64,000 nucleotides of DNA from Panicum virgatum. Its lineage: Eukaryota; Streptophyta; Magnoliopsida; Poales; Poaceae. The stretch covers positions 59,302,951-59,366,950 of the forward strand of contig NC_053138.1 of NCBI RefSeq assembly GCF_016808335.1. The letters run 5' to 3'. Shown piece after piece: positions 47,492-59,751 of this stretch. A program made the translations under genes and the position numbers. The stretch's first letter is position 1. Each line of letters starts with the position of its first letter. The notes under the pieces are model-generated. The model did no database searches. It was not told the DNA's origin and was given only the letters and a program-made list of their open reading frames with translations.

Positions 47492-48400
47492 CACAGCCGA
47501 AGTAGAAGAAGCAGCATGGCAATTCCTTGGGTGGAATAGGCTGCACAGAGGACCTCATCGCTACCGACAAGGAAGGGTGAGGCCGTGAGAGAATCTTCCA
47601 GCCATGGGAAAAAAAACCTTACCGCCACCTCTAACTTTTGCAATATTGCACAGCAGTCCTATCTCACAAAACTTTCCTTAGACCGTGCATCCCAAATTAT
47701 ATTTAGAGATGCAAAAATCGCAAAAATAACATGGACGAAAGAAATACCTAAAAAAACCTTAAAAGACCCCTCTCGAGCATTCCGCACAGGAAAAAGGTCA
47801 CAACTGATCTTTTGTACCATTGTTATTCGATTAATCTGTAATGTGCGACTCCACTTAATAGGGGCAACTCGCTTTGGTGTCTCCTCCGCTTTACCATCCA
47901 ACAATTGATCATCAGCGCCTCAGTTACCCCCATGCACCTCTCTCGCCTCAATCTCCATGGTAGCCTATAAATGAAAGATGAGTCAAAGCAGGTGAACCCA
48001 CGCTAAGCATACGCTGTAATAATCCTACAACTATAGAAAGTAGTATAGTAGTTCATCCTAGGTGTATGTGTATCATACAGGAGGTTGGAAGTGGGCTAGC
48101 CCGAACTGTTGGAGAGCCGAGGGGCCTAACCGCAAATAGTAGAGAGAGAGAGAGATTCCCAGGCCGGAGTCGGGGCACCGCAGCCGGCCGGCAGGGGAAG
48201 CGGTCTCTGGACGCCTCTTCGCTGTTACGCGACGAAACGCCTCTGCACCAGCGGCATCTTTTCTCACCCTCCCACCCCGCGCAAATGACCTCCCTACCCC
48301 TGCCCTCCACAAGCATCTTCCTCCAGTCCCGGCCAATTTCCACCCCAAAATGACCCTTCTACCCTCCGGCTCTTCATCTTCTTCTTCCTCCTCCTCCCGG
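47492..48400. other. upstream region of NIGT1/HHO gene
   Basis: Distal promoter. A short GA tract is near 48138-48153 and a CT/TTC-rich stretch runs just before the TATA box. No separate gene is seen. Confidence 0.5.
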
Positions 48401-48406
48401 TATAAA
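48401..48406 (+). promoter_or_regulatory. TATA box of NIGT1/HHO gene
   Basis: TATAAA in CCCGGTATAAACCGAGG, about 112 bp before the chosen start codon. Transcription from here would exclude the in-frame upstream ATG at 48350, which is why the ATG at 48518 was chosen as the start. Confidence 0.6.
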
Positions 48407-48517
48407 CCGAGGAGGCATCCCCACCAACAACGCGCAAGCAGCGAGCACCGTCCCCAACCTCTCGCCTTCCCAGACGTGGCAGGAACCGACGGCGCGGAGG
48501 CTGGACCGGCGGCGGCG

Positions 48518-50432
48518 ATGATGGCGCGGAAGGAGGACCACCACCACCGCCACCACCTGCGCGCGCTGGCGGCGCGGGCGGTCACGGACTCGCTCCGCGC
48601 GGCCGCGCCGCGCGCCGCCACGCCCGCCGAGCGCGCCGCGCGCTTCGAGGACTGCGTGCGGAGCCTCGAGGCCGAGAAGGCCAAGATGGAGGTCTTCAGC
48701 CGGGAGCTCCCCATCAGCGTCCAGCTCGTCGCCGACGGTACGTAGCCGCGCGCTCCTCGCCAACCGCGAGGAAGGGGGGAAATGAAAAATCGCGGGTTTG
48801 GCTCATCAGCTTGCTCCGTCCTTGCGCGCAGTGATCGAGTGGCTCAAGGAGGAGCTCGCGCAGCACCGCCGCCCGGCCCCGGCCCCGGCGCCGGAGCTCT
48901 TCGCGCCGGTCGCCCCGGCGGCGGCGAAGAGGAAGGCGGCGCCGGAGGGGGCAGCCGTCAAGGCGGAGGCCGACGCCAACGACAAGCGGAGCTGGATGAG
49001 CTCCGCGCAGCTCTGGAGCTGCGGCAGCCACGACGGCAGCACCGCCGGCACCAATGGCGCTGCCGCCGCCGCCAAGCCCGCCCGCAAGGTAGGCGAATGG
49101 AACAGACTACAGACTACAGAGGAGATCGTTTATTTTCTGCGGAACGTGATTTTGCTCGAGAAATTATCCGGTTGCATAGTTTGAGATTCAATTGGTAATC
49201 ATCCATTCATGCGTAAACTTGAAGTAATTAGCTTTATTTTTTCTTTGGGACAAAGAACACTGCCACTTGTGTGAATTTGTTTCCACCGAGATTTCAAATT
49301 TATGTGGAGGACATGTGATACTGTAAACAAAAAAAAGAGGAATCTTTTTGTTCAGTAAAAAGAGGCGGATTTTATGGCAGTACAGCTAGTAGAAAAAGGA
49401 AAGAATCTTTGCTTGTTTCAGAGAGAGAGAGAGAGAGAAATTACAGTCAGAAACCCAAGCCAAGAGGGTTTGTCTTTGTCCTGGGATCTTTTTAGCCCAT
49501 TTGTTCTTACACGATGCCTAATCTAATAATCACTTTTGTTCATCCAAGTTAATCAGATTATTATCTAGCTAGTGTACAATTGACAACATATGCATCCACA
49601 TCATATGTTCTCGACATTACAAGAGCTGTCTGTACAAACCTCATGCTGTTATCTCACCTGCTTTGGCAAATTCCAAACCACCAGGTGTCGGGCGCGTTCA
49701 TGCCACCGGCGTTGGCGAGCTCACCGGACGACGCGGCGGAGAAGCCCGCGGCGTTGCCGGTCCCGGACCTGACCCTCTCGTCCCCGGCGATGGACGCCGC
49801 CTGCACGGCCGCCCCGAGCGCCACCTGCAGCGCCGTCACGGACGGGGGCGCCGCGGCGCAGCGCCTGCTGCGCCAGCGCCAGCACCAGCAGCAGCAGCAG
49901 CAGCAGAGGAAGGGCCGGCGGTGCTGGTCGCCCGAGCTCCACCGCCGGTTCGTCGCCGCGCTCCAGCGGCTCGGCGGCGCGCAAGGTGAGGATCGCCGAG
50001 GATTTCTATTGCCTGCGCGATTGCTAAGAAAATCGTGTTCCTGATTTGCCGTGCTGAATTGGCGTCGCTGCAGTTGCCACGCCGAAGCAGATCAGGGAGC
50101 TGATGAAGGTGGACGGGCTGACGAACGACGAGGTGAAGAGCCACCTGCAGAAGTACCGGCTGCACACGCGGCGGGCGTCGCCGTCGTCGGACGGTGGCGA
50201 CCTCCAGGCATCGGCGGGTCTGTGGGCCGCGCCGGAGCAGCAGTACACGGCGTCACAGCACAGCACGTCGCAGTCGGGGTCGCCCCAGGGCCCCCTGCAG
50301 CTGACGGTGTCGAGCCGGGCCTTGTCGGCGACAGCCGGGGACAGCTGCGACGGCGACGAGGTGGAGGGCGGCGGGTCCGAGAGCTACGGCTTCGGTGCGC
50401 AGCACGGGACGACGAAGGCCTCGTCGTCCTGA
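48518..50432 (+). CDS. HHO: GARP transcription factor of the NIGT1/HHO (HRS1) family
   Basis: Nuclear repressor family known for nitrate and phosphate-starvation responses. Four exons, 48518-48737, 48832-49088, 49685-49985 and 50074-50432, GT-AG and in phase, give 378 aa. An N-terminal conserved helix region is at 43-86 ([19 protein letters not shown], then VIEWLKEEL). The GARP Myb-like domain is at about 238-293: [38 protein letters not shown]. It is split by intron 3 at GAQ/VATPK, as is usual. DLTLS (187-191) is EAR-like. A His-rich start and Ala/Gln tracts are present. The SHLQKYRL helix is intact. The start at 48518 or 48521 cannot be separated. The 3' part of the gene is duplicated 8 kb downstream. 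Confidence 0.92.
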
Positions 50433-51636
50433 AAATCCTGCCTGATCCTTCCTTGTGACAGGCTGACAGCAGCAGTATAGAAGACGAAGAAGATGGACTG
50501 CAGATGAGAGGCATTTTGTGTACAGTCGTTGAGAGGATTCTTTTCTTTTTTTGCAGATGAACTGATGCGAGTGATTTGTCGAGTGTTGTTTGTAGGTGTG
50601 AGATATGAGATGAGATGCTGTTTTTGAAATTAAAGAGATGAGACGCTGTTACATTACATTGCAGAAATCTTCAGGTTGAGTCGAATCAGCGTGGTCGAGA
50701 GGCCGATCGATTTTTCATTTTAGGAGGATTGCTGGCCTTGTTGCCTGACAATGGAGCTACCCATCTGCCGATCTCGCCTGTTCTTGCAATCTGATGCAGA
50801 TTCGTTCACCCGGTCAGACTGTTCGTTCATGCAATGGGCTATCTGGCCTTGTTCCTGTCCTCCTGATGGTGTTTTGAGTCTCCATGTAGAATGGAGAACT
50901 GAAGGCATGCTTCGAGATGCTCTTGTTTGAGCCGATCGATCTCGATTTGGTATCTCATACGGATCGGCGGTGTGGTACCTGATGGGAATGATTGAGAACG
51001 GATTCTTGATCCGCCGTGCAGGCCGTACAGTTTTTTAATTTCAGGTTGGCGTTTTGCTTGGTTGCCAACTTGGTAAAAATCTTTTTGAATCTTCTGCTCC
51101 TTCTGTCCTAGAATATAGATATTTTAATTTTTTTTCCAAATCAAACCTTTGAAACTTTCACTATAGACAGTAAAAAATTATAAACATTGACAGCATGAAA
51201 ATGATACTTAGTGAAAGTAAAGAATTATAAACATTGACAGCATGAAAATGATACTAGTTTATTCATAACAAAACCAACTATCATAACATGCTACAGTTTC
51301 TATTTAAAAACAATTAACGTGGAGATGTTATTGGTTAAATATGAAATTATTTGACTTTGACCAAATCTAAAAGTTACTATTTCTGGAGTGCAGATGGTAT
51401 AATTCTCAACTAATTATATTCTCTCCCATCACAGATATGGGTTGTTTTCTTATTCGGAGTGAATCAAATCCTTATGTCGTTTTAGATTCCTATCAAGTTA
51501 AATGCTCAAATTATATGTAATAATCATAAGAGTTTACAATTATTGAGTCCATTACTAAAAAAAATCACACCTAGACATTTCCCTTTTTGTTTTAGATGTC
51601 ATGTTTTTTTTTTAAAAAAGATCTGCACCATATCGC
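50433..51636. other. 3' flank of NIGT1/HHO gene, duplicated downstream
   Basis: 3' UTR and flank, matching 58829 onward in copy 2. A decayed Stowaway-like element (about 51105-51395) contains a 48-bp tandem repeat with ATTATAAACATTGACAGCAT at about 51177 and 51225. No further gene. Confidence 0.6.
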
Positions 51637-52336
51637 ACTTATATATATATAGAACTTAAAGGCAGGAGTACTGCCGAATAATATAAGAAAAAGCAGAAGG
51701 TTGAAAATTACAAAGTTGTAATTACATGAAAGATAAAAAATGCTCACACTCTTAAGATTAATACACATGATAAGAACTTAAAAACCTCACGGGCCTCACA
51801 GGCAGGCCTTCTTCCATCTCTAATTTGATCATGCCCAGCAACCTTGATGGCGATAGCGAAGCCCCGGTGAAGATGCGGCGGTTTCTTTCGTTCCAAATTT
51901 TCCAAGCCGTGTAGATGAGGATGGCCGCCACTTTATTCCTCCTATCTTGAGCTCCTGCTGCTTGAATCGACGAGTTCCACCACTCCTGCACTGTAATGCC
52001 TAGCTCAGGTATGCTGATGAGGCTCTCCGTCCATGTATGCACTAGCCACCAAACTTCTCGAGCGAAACAACAGTGCAGGCAAAGGTGAGCCGTTGTTTCC
52101 AGCTCCTGGTCGCACAAGGAACAAACCGGGTTGCAATGTATCCCCTTGAGAAGCAAGACATCTGTCGTGTGGATCCTTTCCTAAACGAGAAGCCATGCAA
52201 AGAAACGATGTTTTCCTTAGGCCTTTGCCTTCCAGATCGCACGACTATTGAACGTGCAAAACCTCCCTACAAACTGAGTGCTATATGCCGACTGTGACGA
52301 GTACACCCTGTTAGCCGTCCATTCCCAAGTGATTTC

Positions 52337-55300
52337 TGTAACACCCAGGTGTTTGAGCACATGCTAATTAAGTTTAAGATTTTCAAACCGAGTCAACAAT
52401 GTTGGGCGGCCTTCATGCGCGCTCGACGCGCGGCGACCATCGGCTCGCTGCCGTGCCGTCCTGCGCCACTCCGCTGCTGCCCCTGCCATCCTCATCTTTA
52501 TCTCGAGCCACCAACTGCTCTCTCACTCACACGCGCCCCTCTTCTTCCTCCTCCCGTGCAAGAGCTCGAGCAGAGCAGACTCGCCACCGCCCCTCCCATC
52601 GATCTCCTCCCTCCGGCTGCCCTGCTTCGATTCCTTATGCCCAGATGTTCCCCACCACCTCCTCCAACTTTCCCAAACCCCAACCGAACTCCTCCTCGGC
52701 CCAATCGACGGGAATTGAAGCTCTAGACCACCATGAACAGTAGCTCCTCCCCTCACCGTCGAAGTCCTACCTCCGGTCCTTCTCCATCCAACCTAGGTAT
52801 AGAAATCGACACCCCTCGACTCACTGATGCTCGTGCTCTCCTCGTTCTTACAAGTTCCCGAGCCATGCCGCCGCCGGCATGCTGCTGCTCGCCGCAAGCC
52901 ACGCGCACGCGCCTCTGTGCCGCGCCGCCGAGCGCCTCCACTCCGCCCGGCCCTGTTGAACCCTCCCATGGCCGCCCTGTCGTCGACCACTCACTGGAGC
53001 GCCGCCGCACGCCGCCACCACCGCTGCCGAGGTGCTGCTCCCGCCGCCAGCCCTCCCCCGGCCACCCCAGCTCTAACCGAGCACACCTACAGTTAGCCCT
53101 CATCCCCTTCATGCTCCCACACCCCTCCCTTGCAGCCGGCATGGCCTCCCCTTGTCAAAATCGAGCTCCCTGAGTGCCTCCTCTGCTTCAGTTCACGTGA
53201 AGGACCTCGTGCAGCAATTCAAACAAGTCCAGGGGGCTAACTGCACAAACCAAGACTCAGGTGAATAGTACTGCGATGGGCTCTTTTGCAATAAATCGGC
53301 TGAAATTTTGGAAAATCATAGTAAATCGTAGAAAAATCAGAAAAATACAAATTAAATTTTGTTAGATTCCTTGTGAGATGTTCTTTCCAGTAGTGTAGAT
53401 TTCTCATATGTTTCCTTGCTGTTTGTTAAGGTTTTAGTGTGATTTCATATGCTCTGTCTGAAAATAATTTAATGTAGATTTTTTTTGTTGGAAAGTGATA
53501 AAATGGCAAAACTAGTTTTGTTAGCCTTGTGTTCATGCCTAGTATCTATGATAATTTTCCTGGATTTGTTTAGTTAATTTTGCATGCCTTTTCCGATTTA
53601 TCTTGTTTTGAATAGCTGAAAACTAATATATTTATGATTAATTATAGGAAAATGCTTTTGCTGCAAAACTAATTTTTTTGGGTTCCTTGCAATGTCCTCT
53701 TCATAATCAATTTTATTCCATGATTTATGCTTGGTGTATAAGTTCATTTCCTAATTCTTGCTCTAGCTTCCTCGTTCGTGTTTGCATAGTGATCATTTGT
53801 CGTCGCGCGGGTTACGTCTGTGCATCATCGCATGTGTTGAGTTCATGTGTCTTTGCATAGTGCTTCATCACGTTTCACTCGTAGCATGTCATTTCCATGT
53901 CACCGCATCATGCTAATGCATACGCATCGCTTCATGCATTTTAGCGACCGAACTGTCGGAGGTCGAACCCGTGGAGCCCGCCGAGTCCGTTGAGCCTGAA
54001 CCCGGAGTCCAGTTCGCGGCCAAGCCCGAAGTTAACCGAGGCAAGCAGCTAAGCATGAATCCTTGCTCCTATCTAATTTGATTCAATTAGTTATCTCACC
54101 GGGTAATGTTGGGTTATATATAGTATGTATGTATTGCATTCTTGTACCTATCTGCGTGCATTATCCTTCTTTGATTTGTTATCCATGTCCTTGTCACTAG
54201 TTAGTCAGTTAATTACTTAACTTGACTAGATGCTTATCCCTGCTTAGAATATTTATATTGCTCGCTAGACAGGAATAGTTTGGATGATCACATTTACCGG
54301 TTACCCTTGATCGCACTGGTTCGGCTTGGTGGTAAAGGTATGGTAGTATCGAGGTTCGAGCGGAATGGTAGGGCCTAGAGAATGAATTCACATGGGCATA
54401 GTCTGTTTGGACCGATTAAGGACCGTCCGTGGATGACGTTGGTTTTGAGCAACTTTTCGTACTACCACATATCCAATATAATGGTACGGATGAGCCAATT
54501 ATCTTCTTTGACTTGATCATTGATGTGCAGTCCTAGATACGTGGCTAAGGGCTATGCAGAGAGGTTTAGAGGTGTCCCCGGATGGACCTATGTGTAGAAA
54601 AGTTTAGAGATGTCCCAGGTGGAAACTAAGTCACTACGCGTAAGTTAGGTGTGAAGATTTCAATGATCGAGCCTTGTTGGGAACGGTTGATGTGAGTACC
54701 CCTTTGCCCGACGTGTTCGATTGGGTGAGCCGCATGGTTCTCGCGTCGTGTGGGTAAAGTTGTACACTCTTGCAATGTTTTAATCAATTCGAATTGCCGC
54801 GCTCTCAGGTATGAGCAAGCTCTTTATTCCATGAACTCCTCGTAGAAAGTTTGGTTCGGTTGGAAATGGTTCATGGCACTTCTGTGACTCATTATATTAT
54901 GCTCTTAATCAACTAAAATTTTTGGGGTTTGGGCAAGAATAATTGATCTTGCTAGGTAATAGTTTAGAGAGCTCTTGCTATGCAATAATTACTTAACCCT
55001 AAAGTTTTCAATTGAGCATTTGCATAATCCTTACTTATTTAATCGCGTAAGTCTTGCGAGTAACTTTTGTACTCAGATTGTTTTCTAAACCTAGTTGCAG
55101 GTGCGCCGGAAGTGGTGTACGGCCATTTCTACCCTGCCGATCCAAATGCAGGGAAGGAGTAGGTCGTTGTGGTTGTAATGATGTCCTTGAACAAGACATC
55201 ATTATCTTAGTATGTCTTTATCGTAGTTGAGCTCCGTGAGAGTATATAAATTTAATAAACTTTAAATTTCGGTTTAATATGTCTTTCGTGAGCCTTGAAC

Positions 55301-55586
55301 CCACATATATCAAACTTGTGATGTTAAATGTGTAAAACTACTCTTGTGGATCATCGGCAATGTACGTGCTTGTATAACGGTATGTGTGCTTAATCCTAGG
55401 TATGTGGCAAACACGTATCGGGGCTACCAGATTTGTGGTCGTTTTAGGTGAATTGTGTTGATTAAGTGCCTCTAAGATGTGGATTAATACATGGCATGTT
55501 GAGAGACGGACACGTGTTAACTCTCATCTTAATGGATTAATCAATAATATTCACTTAAACCGAGTGCAAATTGGGCGGTTCTCACA
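52337..55586. mobile_element. 3.25-kb solo-LTR-like insertion in the LINE
   Basis: Begins TGTAACACCC and ends TTCTCACA, flanked by ATTTC on both sides (52332-52336, 55587-55591). It splits the LINE reading frame exactly between DEI and TWEWTAN. TG..CA ends with a 5-bp duplication mean an LTR retrotransposon. No internal gag, protease, RT or integrase frame and no second LTR are seen, so a solo long LTR is the simplest reading. The stretch 52420-53170 is GC-rich with many overlapping open frames, none convincing. Confidence 0.8.
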
Positions 55587-55994
55587 ATTTCATCAGGCGA
55601 ATCCGAGAAATGGACCTCCTGCACGGCCTCCCAAAGTAGCACAAATTCAGCCATCTCCGTTGCATTTGACATTCGCCAGAGCCCGCGTATCCATGTTCGA
55701 TTTTCAATTTCTTCCCGAACTGTCAGTCCTCTCCTCCAGGCGAGCTTATACAAATTTGGCGCCATATCTCTTGGCGCACCCATGAAACCAGGCTGACTCC
55801 TAGAACAACACTTTTCTCCCATCTCCAATTGTGACAGTAGTGCCGTATCTAAAAAGCCGTCGATCAAGAGCAGAACAGGGAACATCTGCGCCAACCCATG
55901 ATCTGTCAGGATCAGTCCATAAAAACCACAACCACCCCTACTGAACCACTCCAGTCCATGAAAACCACAACCACCTGAGCCGTAGAGCCGTACT

Positions 55995-56317
55995 CAGTGG
56001 CGGAGGACGGATGAAATTTAAGGTATGGCGGAGGCGGGGCAGCGGCGACGCGAAGAAGGCTGCGGGGCGGCGGCGGCGGCGCAGAGGCGGGCGGCGGCTG
56101 CGGCGCGGAGGCGGGGCGGCGGCTGCGGCGCGGAGGTGGCTGGCAGCGCGGAGGCGGGGCGGCTGCGGCACGGAGGGCGGAGGTGGCTAGCGGCGCGGAG
56201 GCGGCCTCGGGGCGGGCAGTGGGCGGAATGCAGCACGAGGAGGAGAGAAAAAAATTCGGACTCAGACTTTAGGTATGGCGCGCGCCATAGTGCGCCATAA
56301 CAGGTGCTCCGCCCCTG
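55995..56317. mobile_element. hAT-type MITE, CAGTGGCGGA ends
   Basis: The ends CAGTGGCGGA and the reverse complement of CAGGGGCGGA are flanked by the identical 8-bp GCCGTACT (55987-55994, 56318-56325), diagnostic for hAT. The interior is a run of GGCGGC/GGCGGAGG repeats. It shares termini with the element at 57712-58020. Confidence 0.9.
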
Positions 56318-56535
56318 GCCGTACTGAACCACTCCAGATCAAGCACCCCCAGAACTCCCAGCATACTTATATTTATGATTTTGATAGTATAGACAGTCAC
56401 ATATTTATATATATGTTAATTGGACTATGCTTAAAACACGACTCTTTCAAAGTTCCCTTGTTCACCATAATGCTAATTTGACTATGGCACTGGTTTGCCT
56501 ATTTGCAAATCAAAATCAAAGAACGCAAGGATGAA

Positions 56536-57013
56536 AGCGTGAACCGGAAAATTTCATACCGACCGATATCGTATCGCGATTTTTCCGATCAAATACTGCA
56601 TTTTTTAGAAAAAAACGAAATAAAAAATGGGAAAATTCGGCCGGGATCGAAAACGGTTTTCCCGACCGAATTAGAGCGGATCCCACGGAATTCTGAATTC
56701 ACAGCAGCCCAACCCCAGTTCCCATCGCATCCCCCGGCCCACGGCCCAGGAAGGCCACGCTCCCACGCCAACCCCCTCCAAACAACTACTCCCTGGCTCT
56801 GCGAGTCCCTGGCTCCCTGCCGGCCTCGCCCTCAGTCCCTGCGTCGCTCTCCGCATCCCTCCCTCCTGCGCCGCCTCGCCGCCGGTGGTGCACCCGGCCC
56901 GACACCCCTCCTCGGATCCTCCTCCCGCTCGGCAGCGCGCCCGGCGGCCTCCCTCTCGTTCCGCCGCCGCGGGGTCCTCGCCACCCCCGGATCCGTCACT
57001 CCTCGCCAAGCGC
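56536..57013. other. foreign segment joined to the duplicated NIGT1/HHO gene
   Basis: Lies exactly between the end of duplicate unit 1 (about 56530) and the start of unit 2 homology (about 57014), with no match in unit 1. 56545-56690 has CGACCGATATCG, TCGGCCGGGATCG and GGTTTTCCCGACCG motifs resembling Ac-type hAT ends. The rest is C-rich, like a grass first exon. Confidence 0.5.
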
Positions 57014-57467
57014 GCCGTCAAGGCGGGGGCCGGCGCCAACGACAAGCGCAGCTGGATGAGCTCCGCGCAGCTCTGGAGCTGCGGGAGCCACGACACCAGC
57101 ACCGCCGGCACCAGTAGCGGCGCCGCCGCCGAGCCCGCGCGCGAGGTAGGGGGCGATGGCAGCTCTTTCATTTTTCCGTGGAACGTGATTTTGCTCGAGA
57201 GTTTGTCTGGTTGCATAGTCTGAGATTCAATTGGTAAATCCTTCGTTCATGAGTACACTTGAAGAAAAGCTTTGATTTTCTTTTGGAGCAAAGAACACTG
57301 CCACTTGAGCGAATTTGTTTCAGCCGAGATTCCAAATTTATGTGGAGGACATGTGATACTGTAATAAACAAAATAAAAAGGAGGAATCTTTCTGCTTAGT
57401 AAAAAGAGGCGGATTTTGTGGTAGTAGTACAGCTAGTAGAAAAAGGAAAAAAAAACTTTGCTTGTTT

Positions 57468-57470
<3 letters not shown>

Positions 57471-57522
<52 letters not shown>
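57471..57522. repeat. (GA)n microsatellite in intron of the copy
   Basis: About 52 bp of GA dinucleotides. The same site in the parent intron (about 49420-49438) has only about 18 bp, so it expanded after duplication or contracted in the parent. Confidence 0.9.
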
Positions 57523-57526
<4 letters not shown>

Positions 57527-57711
57527 TACAGCAGCAGAAACCCCAAGCAAGAGGATTTGTTCTGGGATCTTTTTAGCTCATTTGTTCTTAAACGATGCCT
57601 AATCTAATCTCTTTTGTTCATCCTTGTTAATCAGATTATCTAGATAGTGTACAATTGAACATACTATTCATCCACATCATATGTTCTTACATTACAAGAG
57701 CTGTCTGTACA

Positions 57712-58020
57712 CAGGGGCGGATGCACACCCCGGGCCACCCGGGCCATGGCCCGGGGTTCGGCCCAAATTTTGCATGTTTTAGATATTTAATATATCTTTT
57801 TTATTTTGCAGTAGCTTCTACCTCTGGACTTGGATCAATTGCTGAAGAAGTACTTGGATTAATTGTTGAAGAAGAATAAATATATTACTTCGCGATGGCG
57901 TTTTTTGTATGTTATCTATCTTTCCGTTTATATTTTCATGTATCTTTTGAACTGTGAGTTTGTGGACGTCTATATTTTAAACTCGGCCCGGGGTTCGACT
58001 CAATCCTAGTTCCGCCACTG
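57712..58020. mobile_element. hAT-type MITE in intron of the copy
   Basis: The ends CAGGGGCGGA and the reverse complement of CAGTGGCGGA are flanked by the identical 8-bp TCTGTACA (57704-57711, 58021-58028). The parent gene has the uninterrupted site GAGCTGTCTGTACAAACC near 49627, a direct empty-site proof. Interior: CCCGGGCCACCCGGGCC and CGGCCCGGGGTTCG near the two ends. Confidence 0.95.
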
Positions 58021-58828
58021 TCTGTACAGACCACATGCTGTCATCTCACCTGCTTTGGCAAATTCCAAACCACCAGGTGTCGGGCGCATTCATGCCACCG
58101 GCGTTGGCGGGATCGCCGGACGACGCGGCGGAGAAGCCCGCGGCGTTGCCGGTCCCAGACCTGACCCTCTCATCCCCGGCGATCGACGCCGCCTGCCCGG
58201 CCGTCTCGAGCGCCACTAGCAGCGCCGTCACGGACGGGGGCGCCGCGACGACGCAGCGCCTGCTGCGCCAGCGCCAGCAGCAGCAGGCGCAACCGCAGAA
58301 GGCCCGTCGGTCCTGGTCGCCCGAGCTCCACTGCCGGTTCGTCGCCGCGCTCCAGCGGCTCGGCGGCGCACAAGGTGAGGATTTCGTTGTGCGATTGCTA
58401 AGAAATTGAGCTCCTGATTGGCCGTGCTGAATTATTGGCTTGCTCCGGTTGGTGGTGTCACTGCAGTTGCCACGCCGAAGAAGATCAGGCAGCTGATGAA
58501 GGTGGACGGGCTGACGAATGACGAGGTGAAGAGCCACCTGCAGAAATACCGGCTGCACACGCGGCGGGCGTCGCCGTCGGATGGCGGCGACCTCCAGGCA
58601 TTGGCTGCGGACCTGTCGGCCGTGCCGGAGCAGCAGTACACTGCGTCGCAGCACAGCACGTCGCAGTCGGTGTCGCCCCAGGGCTCCCTTACAGCTGACG
58701 GTGTCGAGCCGGGCCATGTCGGCGACCGCCGTGGACAGCTGCGACGGCGACGAGGTGAAGGGCGGCTGGTCCGAGAGCTAGAGCGGCTTCGGCGCGCAGC
58801 AGCACGGACGAAGGCCTCGTCGTCCTGA

Positions 58829-59751
58829 AAATCCTTCCTGATCCTTGTAACAGCAGCAGTTTAGACGGCGAAGAAGATGGCTACAGAAGATGATGAGATG
58901 ATGGTAGCCACAAACTCTGCAGATGAGAGTGTTTTTGTGTACAGTCGTTGAGAGGATTCTTTTCATTTTGCAGATGAACCGATGCGAGTGATTTGTCGAG
59001 TGTTGTTTGTGGGTGTGAGATATGAGATGAGATGTTTGCTGCATTACATTGCAGAAATCTTCAGGTTGAGTCGAATCAGTGTGGTCGAGAGGCCGATCGA
59101 TTTTACATTTTTAGGAGGATTGCTGGCCTTGTTGCCTGACAATGGAGCTATCCATCTGCTGATCTCGCGTGTTCTTAGTAATCTGATGCAGATTCATTCA
59201 CCCGGTCAGACTGTTCGTTACTGATGTTCTTCCTGTCCTCCTCATGGTGTTTTGAGTCTCCCTGTAAAATGGAGAACTGAAGGCATGCTTCGAGATGTAG
59301 TGGAATGATGGGAATGATTTAGATCGGATTTTATTTCAGGCCGTACGGGTTTTTATTTCAGGTTGGGAACCGGCCGGTGGCCCGGTCGCTGCTGCCTGCT
59401 GGTTAGGGGTCATCAGTTCACCCTAACGATGCAGTGGCCCCACGGGTCACGGCACTGCGACGAAATTTAAGATTTTTTTATGAATTAAATCGCATCATTT
59501 TTTTAGAATAACTGTGTTTTTCAGTATGCTAGTAAGTCCGGAATGCATCTTGCTTGTTTGCCAACTTGATAAAAAAATAATATTTCCATAAAAAAACTTG
59601 ATAAAAATATTTCGTTGGAATCTACTGCTCCTATTCTAGAATATAGCTATTTTTATTTTTATTTTTCCAAATCAAACCTTTTAACTTTAACTAAAGATGA
59701 AAATATCTGACTTTGATCAAATCTAAAAGTTTCTATATTTTAGACTGAAGG
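58829..59751. other. 3' flank of the NIGT1/HHO copy
   Basis: Homologous to 50433 onward, including CAGGCCGTAC and the Stowaway-like GAATATAG block. Some GC-rich text (59362-59460) has no match in copy 1. No separate gene. Confidence 0.6.

Larger units (their letters stand above)
51645..56364 (-). mobile_element. LINE insertion (minus strand), itself interrupted
   Basis: C-terminal part of a non-LTR retrotransposon ORF2. From 55900 down the frame reads FLDTALLSQLEMGEK, LTVREEIENRTW, and resumes at 52331 with EITWEWTANRVYSSQSAYSTQF then CNPVCSLCDQELETTAHLCLHC, the zf-RVT finger. Stops are present (e.g. after WKAKA and WLLV), so it is dead. The paralogous segment at 62100-62130 lacks the whole block, with ACTTATAT (51637-51644, 56365-56372) as likely target duplication. 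The 3' end faces 51645. Interrupted by an LTR-type insertion (52337-55586) and a hAT MITE (55995-56317). The 5' part is missing. Confidence 0.8.
56885..58828 (+). pseudogene. truncated, chimeric copy of the NIGT1/HHO gene
   Basis: Tandem copy of exon 2 (second half), 3 and 4 of the 48518-50432 gene. The exon-2 homology starts at 57014; exon 3 is 58077-58374 and exon 4 starts at 58467, with splice sites kept. The N-terminal conserved domain (exon 1, first half of exon 2) is missing. A foreign frame from an ATG at 56885 runs in phase into the exon-2 part, so a chimeric 305-aa product is possible (56885-57142 + 58077-58374 + 58467-58828). The GARP domain is kept but changed at WSPELHCRF (Arg to Cys) and VATPKKIRQL. 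A one-base insertion near 58688 shifts the tail; a later indel brings back the KASSS ending. The frame that would match the parent has a TAG in AGCTAG at about 58779. Probably a pseudogene; a decoy DNA-binding product cannot be excluded. Confidence 0.75.

Noticed and set aside
52349..53173. Overlapping frames of up to 146 aa in a GC-rich stretch
   Set aside because: Inside an LTR-type insertion; no domain, no splice structure, open in several phases because of base composition.
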